From Euwallacea fornicatus (taxonomy: Eukaryota > Arthropoda > Insecta > Coleoptera > Curculionidae): 64,000 nt of DNA. Numbering within the stretch: position 1 is the stretch's first letter; every line of letters begins with the position of its first letter. The notes beneath the pieces were generated by a model. That model did no database searches. It saw only the letters and a program-made list of their open reading frames with translations, and was not told the origin of the DNA. Below, piece after piece: positions 11,861 to 23,109 of this stretch. Position numbers and translations under genes: made by a program. The stretch is taken from contig NC_089559.1 of NCBI RefSeq assembly GCF_040115645.1, forward strand, positions 2,914,001 through 2,978,000. The letters are read 5' to 3'.

Positions 11861-14800
11861 ACTGTTTAAGCGATTTTTATTAAGTAGGTACACAGTTTCG
11901 GCACTCAAGGATAGTGAGGGGTGTTCACGATGGGTACTTATCCCTCAAGCTCAACTTCATTATGCGGTTTCCGTTTTAGATAATTGCAATGGAGCTCCAG
12001 AAGGATGACAAACACATAAAGTAAAGTGTTTTAAATTAGCAAACTCAATGTAATAGAACGTTAAACCTTAAAGTAAAATTGCCCAAGATTTATGCAAATA
12101 TATTAAATTCCTATTGACTCTATAAACCCTTCGTACCGATCCCCCTGATTAAGTACCCCAAAATTCTAGATACTTCAACCGTTAATCTTCATATAAGGCA
12201 CGGTACATTCCTATCTCCAGACACCGTATAATTCAACCCTTGAATTGTAGTCTTTAATTGCTCCTGTAGGACCACGTTCAGGGTCCTTTCGCCCTATTTT
12301 ACCCTGCAAATGTGATGTCATGTTCCTGCAACGTCGAATACGTCATAATTGGCCTGAAGATAGGAATGGACAATAGTTTCCATGATGGCAGCGCTGAAAC
12401 TCGTTTCTCGTATCTCCGTTTGCTTTATTTATAGAGCGAGGGAAATGTGTGTGGAGGTGAAGAGAATATGGATTTTGCGGTGGTGTAGTGTAATGTACCT
12501 TTTATGTAGTGGATAATAAGAATAATAACACAGAAAATTGAAATTCTCTAAAAAAACTATTCATCGATCGGGGTATAGAGACCAAATAATACTAAGTCTT
12601 CGAGATTCGCAACTGGAAATGTTCCTCAGCGGCCCTTAAAAATCCTTAAATCTATAGAATCTGCAAAACTTCAAAACTCTCAAGTTTCTAAATTTTCCAG
12701 ATAATCCTTATTAACTTCCTTATGAATGTCATAGGAATTTAAAGTCATCCAGTGGGCATAATTTCCTGAAAAATATTTTTAATGAGACTCAGAGTGTTAG
12801 TGTTAATCCAAGACATTTTCCGTAGAAACCAAGAACTACAATTTAAAAAAAAATCGATAAGTTTATTTTAATTGGAAGCGAAAATTCCTTGGGAGTCCTA
12901 AAGATATTGGAAGACCAATAAGGAAGGAGGTAAAGTAGTGGAAGCAATAGTAGCAGTGGTAAAGCGGGGAGTCGAAAGCCTGGAATATGCCCCGAGAGAC
13001 CTTTTTTGCTCCCTAAATTCACCCGTTGTTAGGGGTTATTTTCCTCCTTAGTTCTTATTTGGAGAACTCTTAATATTTTACCATTTGTGGGTTAGTCATA
13101 CTCAGTCAGGCCAAATTTCCAAGAAAGAAGGATGGACGATTAATAAAATTATTCGATCCATCTTCAAGGTAAGGAAGGTGTACCATTTGCTGATCCTGAG
13201 GTATGATTCAGGTTGTGAATTCAGGAAATGTAAGAATGCTGAAAATGTGTATTGTTTTGAAAAAAAAAACGGATCTTTCCAAAAATACAAAATGGTGAAA
13301 AGTCAAAATTTTTAACTTTAACTTCAAAGATCTTCGAAATTTCGAGAATTTTTTCGAAGTTTATGTTGCTAAAGGAGATTTCCCCTTCGAAGGCCTGTCT
13401 CTGATAGGTTAGAGCCTCTGAAAATACGGAAGTTGGAGATTATAGCTCTTTAGAGGTTTTTGTCAATGTAATGTCTTGCATCAGTCTCTTCTAAAATTTC
13501 TCCGAAAAGCTTTAAAATGTAAAGAAAATCTTATCTAGAACATTCGAAATTTTTTTTTTCAAAGATATTTTCAATGAATTTCCGACTTTTCAACGCCATA
13601 AAACGGGAGATGTTTCATTTCTGAATACGGCGTCGGAGCTGAAAATGAATAACATTTTTATCTTTACAATTACAAGGGTTCTTGAGATATTCGGTCTAAA
13701 TTGAAAGAGAGTTTAGGCTCAACCTTCAACTATGAATAAATTATCCAAATATTGTAAATAAAGATTAAAAGAGATCAAAGAAAAAAGTTTAGAAATTTTA
13801 TCTTTTATATTAAATAGGAACAATACATTTTTTAACTTTTATTACGTTTGGGAATAAGGGCTCGCGCATTGGCAGGCGTTGTTCTTCAAGCCCTTACCAA
13901 CAAGGGTTCTCAGAAACTTGGGGAGATTGCCGCAGGGCAGATTTGTTTTGTAAATTTCCATTTTGTAATTTCAACTTGTTTGATATTAATTTCAATTTTT
14001 TTTAACGTTTTTTTCCTTGAAAATTTTCTAATTTTATTACTCAATTCATATCTGTCGTCGCTACTTCGGCGAAAATTCTAATCCTAAATTATTTCTCACA
14101 AAAAATACATCTCTTATTCAAGTCAAATGAAGTGTTCTATTTCACTCAGATCAAGGAGAGTTCCCACGGTAAACCCTTTAATGATTTGACACTTAATCCC
14201 TCCAATAATTTACCACAGTCTTTCCCCACATTTTCCAGCGAATAATAATCAGATTAAGTGGCAGATTAAAGGGCTCAGGCTTAAACAGCCGTTTAGAGTT
14301 GGGTCACCTTGTTCCCGCCAACATTTTTAGTGCAGCAACTAATGACAAAATGAATAATAATGTCGCTGGAGACCGGAAATATCAATTTATATGGAAGTTC
14401 CAGATAGACAAAACGATTTTCTTTGCCTGCAAATTGCTTCATCTGCTTTTGTCAGCTCCATGAACGTCAGATCGAATTACTTTCAAATAGACAGGGAGTT
14501 AAGTGTTAGGCACTGGAAGCGATTCGTCTTTTTTGTCAAGGAAATTTCCCTGTATCTCTCTTATTACCTTCCACCCCCAACTTTCTTTTTTTTGGGCCTC
14601 TGATCAATAAGTTTTATATTTTTCCACACGTAGACTAATATTATTTGTTTTGAGCAAACGAAACAAAGTGAAAAACTTTACACAAATCATGCTGTCTATG
14701 TAATGGGCCATTTTCGGGGGAATAAGTTATTCGGGTGGCAGTTTTTCCCGGCAAATAAATTCACGAAGAAAAATAGGCCTACATATCTCGCAAACGGCCG

Positions 14801-17800
14801 GGAAAATTATGCAGAACCGTGATAAAACGGCCGTTACTTAGGATTTAACCAACCGGAAAAAAATTGCATGCCGACTAATTAAATGTTTGTTTTAATTTGT
14901 TTCTAAAACCGTCAAAATCTTGCGGTTTCTTGCAGCACTGCGGTAAAGGCGGCGTTATTGGATAACGGCGAAATTTAGGATGATAAAGGGGGAACTTTAA
15001 AGCGAAAGCAACAAAAAAATCCGTAAATGTGTAAATTTTTGCCTATAAACAACAAAGCTCTCATTGGTCCATTTTGTAAAATTTGGCGCATTTTGCCACA
15101 GAAGAAACTATTATTCCAGAAATGTATTAAATATCTCATGTGTTTTAACGTCTGTCATAAACCATGATTTCATGTAAATTTTTTAAATAATTTAACCTTT
15201 CATTGAAAATAAAAATAATTTCGTAATTGCTTTCAGTAATCAGTTAAAACATATTTACATTCGCCTTTGTCAAGATTCAGTCACTATGAATTCCACAAAG
15301 CCATAACAGCATTGAAACGCACATTTCAGTAATAGAATGATTATCGTTACATTTTGATATAACAAAGCCGAAAGCGCCGCCCTGTATACAGTAAGGTATA
15401 TTTATTGATTTTCACGTGAAGGACACGGACAAAATAAGTTGTACGTTATCTACCACCAATAAAGTGGGAATTTTAGCTGAAAACTTGGATAAAACAAGTT
15501 TTATAAGATAATTCGTACCATAAATTAAGGTAAAAGGCGTTATCGACCATACAAAACGCATATTATTAGACTCAGGGAAAAGATATCGCATTATAGGCAG
15601 TTAGGGTTTTTTAATATTTGAGGGTGAGATTAACTTTTGTTATATTAATAAAGTAAAATTATATGGGAAATAGGCCTTATTAATGGAATTATTAGTTATT
15701 TAACAAATTTGGTATATTAGCAGGAAGTTTTTCCATGTGCGGTAGCGCTTCAATGTTTTATTCATTGGTGATTTAAAAAACTGCGGGAAAGCCTCACTAT
15801 ATTTTCCATATGAAAGTGGTATGAAAACTTAGTTCTTCTAATGAAAATGTACCCAGAACGTATATTTTTTTATAAAACCATTTAAAAAAATGTTGTATAA
15901 ATAAATATTACGAGTTTCATGGTTTCATAGCTTTCATCACACATTTTATTGGTGCTATAAACGTGATGAATTTTCGGTTGAACAAATCTCACATTTCTAC
16001 TTTAGATTTAGCCGCCGAACGCAGGATAGTTGAGGCATTCAAAAGCACTTTAGAATCTTATGCATGTTGCATTACTATGTAAACAGCACTGCCATATAAC
16101 TCTATACAAATGTAAAGTTCCATTTTCATAAATTTTATGCGTCCTCTGGGCAATGCTGTAAAAAGTGCAATATGCAGAAAGGATTGGATTTTATGGGCAT
16201 TCCGACTGGAAATTTGAAACGTTTACTAAAGTTCAATTTTAGGGACACATTTTCTGGGCGATTGTTTGGAGGCAATTTAGTGAATGGAAAATTACCATTT
16301 TCACAGCGCCATGAGTTAAAATTACTTACTTACGTGTCTAAGACCACCATATCTACGGTTTCACCTTCTTTAAGCTATTTGAAATCAAATACGTATCTCG
16401 AAATTGGAGAGTAATAAAAAAAAATTAGTAAAAAGGATAATTTTCCATAATACACAGCAAAATGAAAATATTCCTAAATACGTATCTTCCTCTTTAAAGA
16501 ATATATTTCGTATTTATTCAAAAGCTAATTTGGGATGAATCAGAATGTCCTTCTTCTTGCAGATCTTCTAAAAAATAGAGGAAAAAATCCAGAATCAGAA
16601 TTTAGAAATTCTCATGTTACAAAGTGCTTCTTATTTTATTCCGCATCTTCTTCATACGATTTTTTGCCCTTTCCAAAAGGGCATAAAATCCTAGCGTTCT
16701 GAGTGAAATCGACGATCCAGATTCACTACAAAAGTCAATGATACATTCATTTAATTTAGCCAACTATTTCCTGCATCCACATACAACAGGGGTAATTTAC
16801 AGCAATGGCAAATTAGATTCAATACATCGGCTGCGTATGAACTTAAATTGATTTGCATATATCAGTATTTGTCAAATGGATTTTCCCGCATACATTTTCC
16901 AAATGTATTTATTTAAATTGTAAATTTTATGCGACGGCGTGCGATAATTGAAATGATTCGTTAAAGTACAATTTTATTGGAAAATGGGTTTAGTCCAGGA
17001 TTTTCATATTAGTCACGCTATGTATTTACCTGTACATTATTAAATTAATACCAAACAGGATCAGGGCGCTAATTGTTAAATTGGGAATGTGGTGATTAAA
17101 TTGGGTGTGAGCGATATGTTTTGAAAGGTGTGAGATTTTGCTAATTTTCAGGATTATGTAAATTTCACTGTAATATTGTTAAGACGGGTGGAAACTGAGC
17201 AACCGCAAGCCGAACTAGAAATAATTCTGAAACCGAACTTTTGAATTTAATTATGTTAAATATTAACTACTTGCAGACAAACTATACCTCCTATTATCTT
17301 TTTAAGAAGTTCTTCTATATTGGATTTATGTAGCAGGCGATCTATCATCAAGTGCTCTATTAAATTAACAACTGCGCCGTTGCTTCCTGGAATGCTAGTC
17401 TTTATGACTTTGGTAATAAAACTGAATTTATACCAGTCTTTTCATATATCTCTAATAATTTGCATACATTTTTGAAGTATAATTTAGAGTATTAATATAT
17501 AGCAGTCCCTCTAATCCATAAATTAATTTCCATGCCATTCTTAGTGTGGATTTACCCAGCCGCAATCCCCCATAAATATTCATATTTCTGTGGATGATAG
17601 ACCATCACTGCGTAGCTACAAGTTGCATCCATCTATAACTCTGGATTAGTACAAATTTATGGATTTTAATTAACGGCACTACGAAATATCCAGATATTAT
17701 GTGGAGCGTATACATATATGTTATCCCTGTGGAATGAATACTAGAAAGTGTAGGTGAATTCAGACTTATTCTGATGTCATTTAATTCTGGCAAAGTATGA

Positions 17801-17920
17801 AAATGAAGATGCACGATAAATTTGTTTTTTTTAGAATTTAGAAGAAAAAAGGGCATTTGAGTTGTTAGGGACTCTAAGTTATTGGTTTTTTGTTTTCTAT
17901 TTATTTTTTATTGTTGTTAA
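11861..17920. other. About 6 kb without recognisable genes
   Basis: I see no transposase or retroelement protein motif, TIR pair or RNA gene. Several patches (about 12.3-12.5, 14.2-15.0 and 16.8-17.0 kb) are less AT-rich than average and could be noncoding regulatory DNA, but nothing in the single sequence proves it. Confidence 0.4.
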
Positions 17921-17979
17921 TGTTAGGTTTATTGTATACTGTCATTTACTCCCTTAAGTTACGCCTATGTACTGCGATA

Positions 17980-18430
17980 CTTTTCGGAGAATACCATCTG
18001 GGTGCCAGACCACATGGCCCATCAGGCCAAAGCTAAGGATACGCTTTGGTTGGGGAATGTGCTACTAGTCGAAGAATCTTTCTCTATAGGGACTATTGCT
18101 TTGATGGTCAATTTGTTGGACCCGCAATATTCCCAGAAAAGCGATTAGTATAGATATTCCCCAGATGGCCACGAGTTATGGGATTCGTTGTAGCCATAGC
18201 TTATAATGGTTCTTGGTGGTGGTGCGCCCCTGGTTGGAATTCTTCGGGGTTAGTACTTAAGGGATAATCGGAGCAATTTTCTCTCTCTTTTTTTTTCTGC
18301 TCTTCCTGTGGTCTCGTCGGGTGAAAGCTACGTCGGTGACGGGATGTGATCCGCATCATATCGTGTACCCGCCCAATAAGCATTCTCCCTATTCTTCGTT
18401 ACTTAGACCAAGATTCTTACATTCTTTTAA
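17980..18430. other. Unexplained GC-richer block
   Basis: A ~450-bp patch of balanced composition in AT-rich surroundings, with no long open frame, no TG...CA ends with matching duplications, and no similarity to the two solo LTRs. Its origin is unknown. Confidence 0.3.
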
Positions 18431-18865
18431 GATAAGTGCATAGTCAATACAGTCCATTTTTACATAAAACAAATTGTCTTTGTCGTGTTTCATTTATCGA
18501 AGGAACACCCTTAACAGAGTAATATGTAGAATGAGAAAAGCATAATTGCAGAATGTGCTTATATCATTCTATATTCTATAAATTACGGTTTACTGAGGCA
18601 TAACACCGATGGCTACGCTCATGATCTATGACGTTCGATGCTTCAAAGAAATAACACTAACTTGAGCAATTTTAAATATAAACTAAATCTTGTATTTCAA
18701 ATCAGGGTCTACAGTGGCGTACGCAGGCCAAAGCTTTTATAAACGCGAAAAACAACGAAGCAAAACTGAAGAATGTTAGTTGAATCTAACCTGGGAGCAT
18801 AACACAAAGGCTGGAGTGAAAAGCAAAAAGTAAGAGAACACAATAAGAGCAATAATTGCGTGTTA

Positions 18866-19477
18866 TACAGGGTGTCTGTAAAAGGTCTTTACAACGCTCT
18901 ACCACAGATTCTTCAGATCAAAACAAGACGATTTAGCCATATTTAGTCTAGTCCAAAAGTTGATAATAACAGCGCTAGAGGGCGTCAAAGTTGAAAATTA
19001 AAAATCAATTTTTTAACATATTTTCCATACTGTACAACATAAAAACGTGAAAGTTGGTGTAGGGGAGTTTTTCAAGACGCCGAATTCATATCTGCTAATA
19101 AATTGCACTTACCTGGTAGAGGGCGCCACTTACGGCCCACCGCATGTATTAAATTGATTGAAACTTTTTTGCCTCCTGGTATAAATGATTTTCGAATACA
19201 GTAGTGTATTTGGTCATCGTTTATAAATAAAAAAGGTATACCTTGTTGATGTTGCTACGAGGAGCCGTTTACGAGATAAATGCATTTTAGTAATTCAGGT
19301 GTAAGATTTTAGATTAAACAACTTATTTACTACAAAAAGGTACTCTTGATAAGACCTTTAATAATTCGCAGTAGTTTTACAAGAAAACTTAATTACCAAA
19401 TCATGAATACAAAGAAATAAGAATATCACAAAAACTGTTCAAAGAGTCCACCATTTGCACGTATACAAAGGTTTATA
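18866..19477 (+). repeat. Left TIR of the intact element
   Basis: 612 bp, inverted match to 20707-21318. Bases 19426-19477 are also the 3' end of the transposase gene, including its stop. Subterminal sequence (tacaacgctct near the tip, ttgataataacagcgctag, aaaggtatacct) is conserved in the relatives at 56846 and, in part, at 21938. Confidence 0.95.
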
Positions 19478-20511
19478 CGCCGAAGAAAATTAAAATGTAC
19501 TCTTTGCATAACTTCTTCGTCGTTTCTAATATTATTTATTGCATCTTGAATACGTTGCCACAGTTGTTCTTCGTTATCGACAGTTGTCATGTAAACCATG
19601 GACTTAAGGTGTCCCCATAAAAAATAATCCATTGGATTTAAGTCCGGAGAACGTGGTGGCCATTTTACAGGGGCGTCATTACCTCTGCCTATCCATTTAT
19701 TTGGGTACTGTTGATTTAAATGATTTCTAAAATTTAGTGCAAAAAGTGGTGGAGCTCCGTCATGCATAAACCACATATCTCTCCGAAGTTGTAAAGGTAA
19801 GTCCTCTAACAAATTTGGTAACGAATTTTGTAGATGTTGCAAATAAATTTCCCCTGTTAATCTTTGTGGAAAAATGACAGGACCAACAATATGATTACTA
19901 ATTATTCCAGCCCATACATTAATTTTGAATTCGTGTTGAAAATTTTTTACTTTTATTGCATGCGGATTTTCATCTGCATAAACATGTTCATTATGAAAAT
20001 TGGTTACCCCTTTTCTTGTAAAACACGCCTCATCGGTAAACAAAATATTGTTACCAAAATTTAAATCTCCTTTTCTTTGCCTATTAAAAAATCGACAAAA
20101 AACCAGGCGCATATTAGGATCATGTTGTAAAAGATCTTGAACTGGCGTCTTATGGTAAGGATATAGCAACTCTTCTTTAAGTACTCCATGAACGACATCT
20201 TTGGATAATCCTATTTCCCTACCTAGTCGTCTGGTGGATATTTCTGGATCTTCTTCGACACGTTCCAAAATTTCTTCTTCGACTTCAACAACCCTTACAA
20301 AACGGTGCCTTCCACAATCAACGGTTGAAGGAGCAAATTGACCGGTCTCCCGAAGACGTCTCTCCACAGCAGCAAAAGTTGGATGGCTTGGTATACTACG
20401 ATTCGGAAACCTATCGGTGTACACTCTGACACACTCACGACTATTTCCTTGACAATATCCAAACACCAATACCATATCAGTATACTCTTCATTGGTATAT
20501 TGCACGGCCAT
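19426..20511 (-). CDS. DUF4817/DDE_3-type transposase, 361 residues, intact
   Basis: The product should cut and paste this element by recognising its TIRs in the nucleus. I start at the ATG at 20511 (MAVQYTNEEYTD), because the family's N-terminal domain begins with this YTxxExxDM motif; upstream extension uses a TTG. Residues ~1-60 form the DUF4817-like domain ending in RRLRETG, and ~70-120 a helix-turn-helix-like region. The RNase-H-fold catalytic core has D160 (LFTDEACF), D251 (FMHDGAPP) and D295 (SPDLNPMDYFLWG). There are 43 residues between the last two, longer than the 34 of Tc1 and mariner proteins. It ends NGGLFEQFL, within the left TIR. There is no frameshift or stop. The likely promoter lies in or next to the right TIR (20707-21318). 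Confidence 0.93.
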   Translation of the reverse strand: MAVQYTNEEYTDMVLVFGYCQGNSRECVRVYTDRFPNRSIPSHPTFAAVERRLRETGQFAPSTVDCGRHRFVRVVEVEEEILERVEEDPEISTRRLGREIGLSKDVVHGVLKEELLYPYHKTPVQDLLQHDPNMRLVFCRFFNRQRKGDLNFGNNILFTDEACFTRKGVTNFHNEHVYADENPHAIKVKNFQHEFKINVWAGIISNHIVGPVIFPQRLTGEIYLQHLQNSLPNLLEDLPLQLRRDMWFMHDGAPPLFALNFRNHLNQQYPNKWIGRGNDAPVKWPPRSPDLNPMDYFLWGHLKSMVYMTTVDNEEQLWQRIQDAINNIRNDEEVMQRVHFNFLRRINLCIRANGGLFEQFL

Positions 20512-20706
20512 GATAAGTCTCGAAAATTTAATTTTCAAATTAATTAAAATTATTGACAATACTTTTATTTAGATGTAAAAATGGACACAACTAATAAAAA
20601 TTGTTCGTGTAAAAGCAAGTCGTTTACACTAAATACCTGACAAATACATTTCTGAAAGTCGTATTTTTACCTAAAGAATATTTGCTAAACTTTTTTGTGC
20701 TAATTT

Positions 20707-21318
20707 TATAAACCTTTGTATACGTGCAAATGGTGGACTCTTTGAACAGTTTTTGTGATATTCTTATTTCTTTGTATTCATGATTTGGTAATTAAGTTTT
20801 CTTGTAAAACTACTGCGAATTATTAAAGGTCTTATCAAGAGTACCTTTTTGTAGTAAATAAGTTGTTTAATCTAAAATCTTACACCTGAATTACTAAAAT
20901 GCATTTATCTCGTAAACGGCTCCTCGTAGCAACATCAACAAGGTATACCTTTTTTATTTATAAACGATGACCAAATACACTACTGTATTCGAAAATCATT
21001 TATACCAGGAGGCAAAAAAGTTTCAATCAATTTAATACATGCGGTGGGCCGTAAGTGGCGCCCTCTACCAGGTAAGTGCAATTTATTAGCAGATATGAAT
21101 TCGGCGTCTTGAAAAACTCCCCTACACCAACTTTCACGTTTTTATGTTGTACAGTATGGAAAATATGTTAAAAAATTGATTTTTAATTTTCAACTTTGAC
21201 GCCCTCTAGCGCTGTTATTATCAACTTTTGGACTAGACTAAATATGGCTAAATCGTCTTGTTTTGATCTGAAGAATCTGTGGTAGAGCGTTGTAAAGACC
21301 TTTTACAGACACCCTGTA
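20707..21318 (-). repeat. Right TIR of the intact element, carrying a duplicate gene tail
   Basis: Inverted match to 18866-19477. Its inner 52 bases (20707-20758) repeat the last codons and stop of the transposase on the plus strand, upstream of the real gene and facing it. Confidence 0.95.
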
Positions 21319-21320
21319 TA

Positions 21321-21937
21321 CATAAATAAAAACCTGTAAGTAATTCAATTGAACTGGTTTAAATGGAATTGAATTCAGAAGGATGTTAATCTTTCGTCTC
21401 GTGAACTAGTTACGGGGTGGAAACTCTGTTGAAGTCACGGAAACTTCGAAGTATGCAGAATTATTTAATTCGCGACAAATGAAAGATTCATTAGTAGAAT
21501 TAAAAATAAAAGTGACCTAAGTAGCCTTAAAAAAACATTTTTAGAGCGGTTTTATGAACAAAGATTGATTGTTTTTCCTTGAATTTAGGGGGATGATTCT
21601 CCTTTAAAAACAATATTTGGCGAATATTCGATTCTCGGTTTTGGGACTTTATTCGGAATATCAGCTAAAGGTTTTTTTTTTTAATCTGTGAATTGGCCCA
21701 GTGATCTGTAAGGGAAGATTGATCTTTCAGCGGGGTCAGACATATCCTCCGGCGATATCAATTATTAAGACTTTAATTGAACCTTCTGAATAGACGTGAG
21801 TAATGACATTTTTTCAAACTACGAATTCCTCAAAGATTGCTTTTTGCATCTTTCATTCTTATTATGAAGAACTTGTAAATTTTGCGAAACTGTTCCTCGT
21901 GCGATACACTATTAGCGAAGTGAAATTTTCAGGGAAA
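21321..21937. other. Intergenic, nothing recognised
   Basis: AT-rich gap between the intact element and the nested block. No supported feature. Confidence 0.4.
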
Positions 21938-23109
21938 ACTGGGAGTTTTTGAATGTGTCCAACATATTACAGATTGTTTTTTCAAGTAGCTTTGAGAAGA
22001 AAAGTTCTTATAAACATGTGTCCTAGCTCGTTTTGCTTTTTAGATGCGGAGTATTAAAAGTAGAAAAAAATCATGTATTCTTTGATATCTTTCGCCCTCT
22101 TCTAGATAATTTTACGAAATTTTGTATCCGGAAGTTTCTTGGGATGAGGAGTTTAAATTTATCAACGATTTTGTTGTATCTTCTAAAGGGCGCAACAAGG
22201 GACCATTAGGACACTTTAAAATCGCTGCCACTTTTTTATCAACACTGAATGTCACTTTCGAGTGGAAAATTTTTTTCTCTACTTTATTTGTTTTAAAAAA
22301 GTATACCTTATTGGTAGCAACATTTTCCGAGAAAAACGCATCTAAAGTTAGTCACGAATGTTAATTATCCAAAAGTGCTGAAACGACTTACTATTTTACT
22401 TTTTGTCAGCAGAGACAAGGAGATATCACATCAAATATTAAACTCTATTAGTTTTTAATTAAGATGGCATGAAATTTTTGTAATGATAATAGTTTTTTTT
22501 TAATATATTATGAAATAATACTAGATACCAAATATTTTGAATAAATTTTTGACAAAACCGCTCATAAACGAGAGGGAAGAATTTGCATTTTTTGAATATG
22601 ATATGGTTCGAATATATTTTTAGCGAAGATTTTCCATAGCAGAAAATGGAAAATATTCGGCGTCGGCATTACTTTTGTGGTGCTTGTTTCCGGGTGTTCC
22701 CAAAGAACTACTTTCTCAATGGGGCGATGCTGTTCGATGCGTTTCCCGAAGATGGCAGGATTTCGTAAAAGCCCCTGATTCACTTAAACGAAAGTGGACG
22801 TTTGAAAATATTTTTGAGATTATAATTGTTTGATTCGGCTATCGTTCTTCATAAAAACGTTTCGCCTCACATGCATTTCCATTAGCGAACCCATACGTAA
22901 AATGCACGTAAGCTAGTTCGGAATTATTAGGTTGGTAGAAAAATAATTTCGTTTTTGTATTTTCGATTTTTACAGCGTGATATTGGAATAAATTATTTGA
23001 TAAACACGGCTATGCTATATATCACTTAAAAACGTTAACTTTGTTCTATATTCTAATAATAAACAGTGTGTATGTATTTCCCCCATGCAGTTCAGTTAGA
23101 GAACTTTAG

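Larger units (their letters stand above)
18866..21318 (-). mobile_element. Intact-looking Tc1/mariner-superfamily element with 612-bp TIRs
   Basis: A 2453-bp element bounded by tacagggtgtctg and its inverse cagacaccctgta, flanked by TA on both sides (18864-18865, 21319-21320). The arms, 18866-19477 and 20707-21318, are each exactly 612 bp and I saw no difference between them. The inner end of the left arm is the last 52 nt of the transposase gene. The only gene is the transposase, on the minus strand, uninterrupted. Matching arms and an open gene make this the youngest element in the window and possibly still active. Confidence 0.95.

Noticed and set aside
17921..18480. Block starting tgttaggttta as a third solo LTR
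   Set aside because: No matching CA end with a target-site duplication and no similarity to the two real LTRs.
20338..20547. Plus-strand open frames within 19864-20547
   Set aside because: They are antisense shadows of the transposase gene at 19426-20511.
18866..21318. The 612-bp inverted arms as an assembly artefact (collapsed palindrome)
   Set aside because: TA flanks, transposon-type tips, an intact transposase and the same layout in a diverged relative at 56846-58427 fit a genuine element better.
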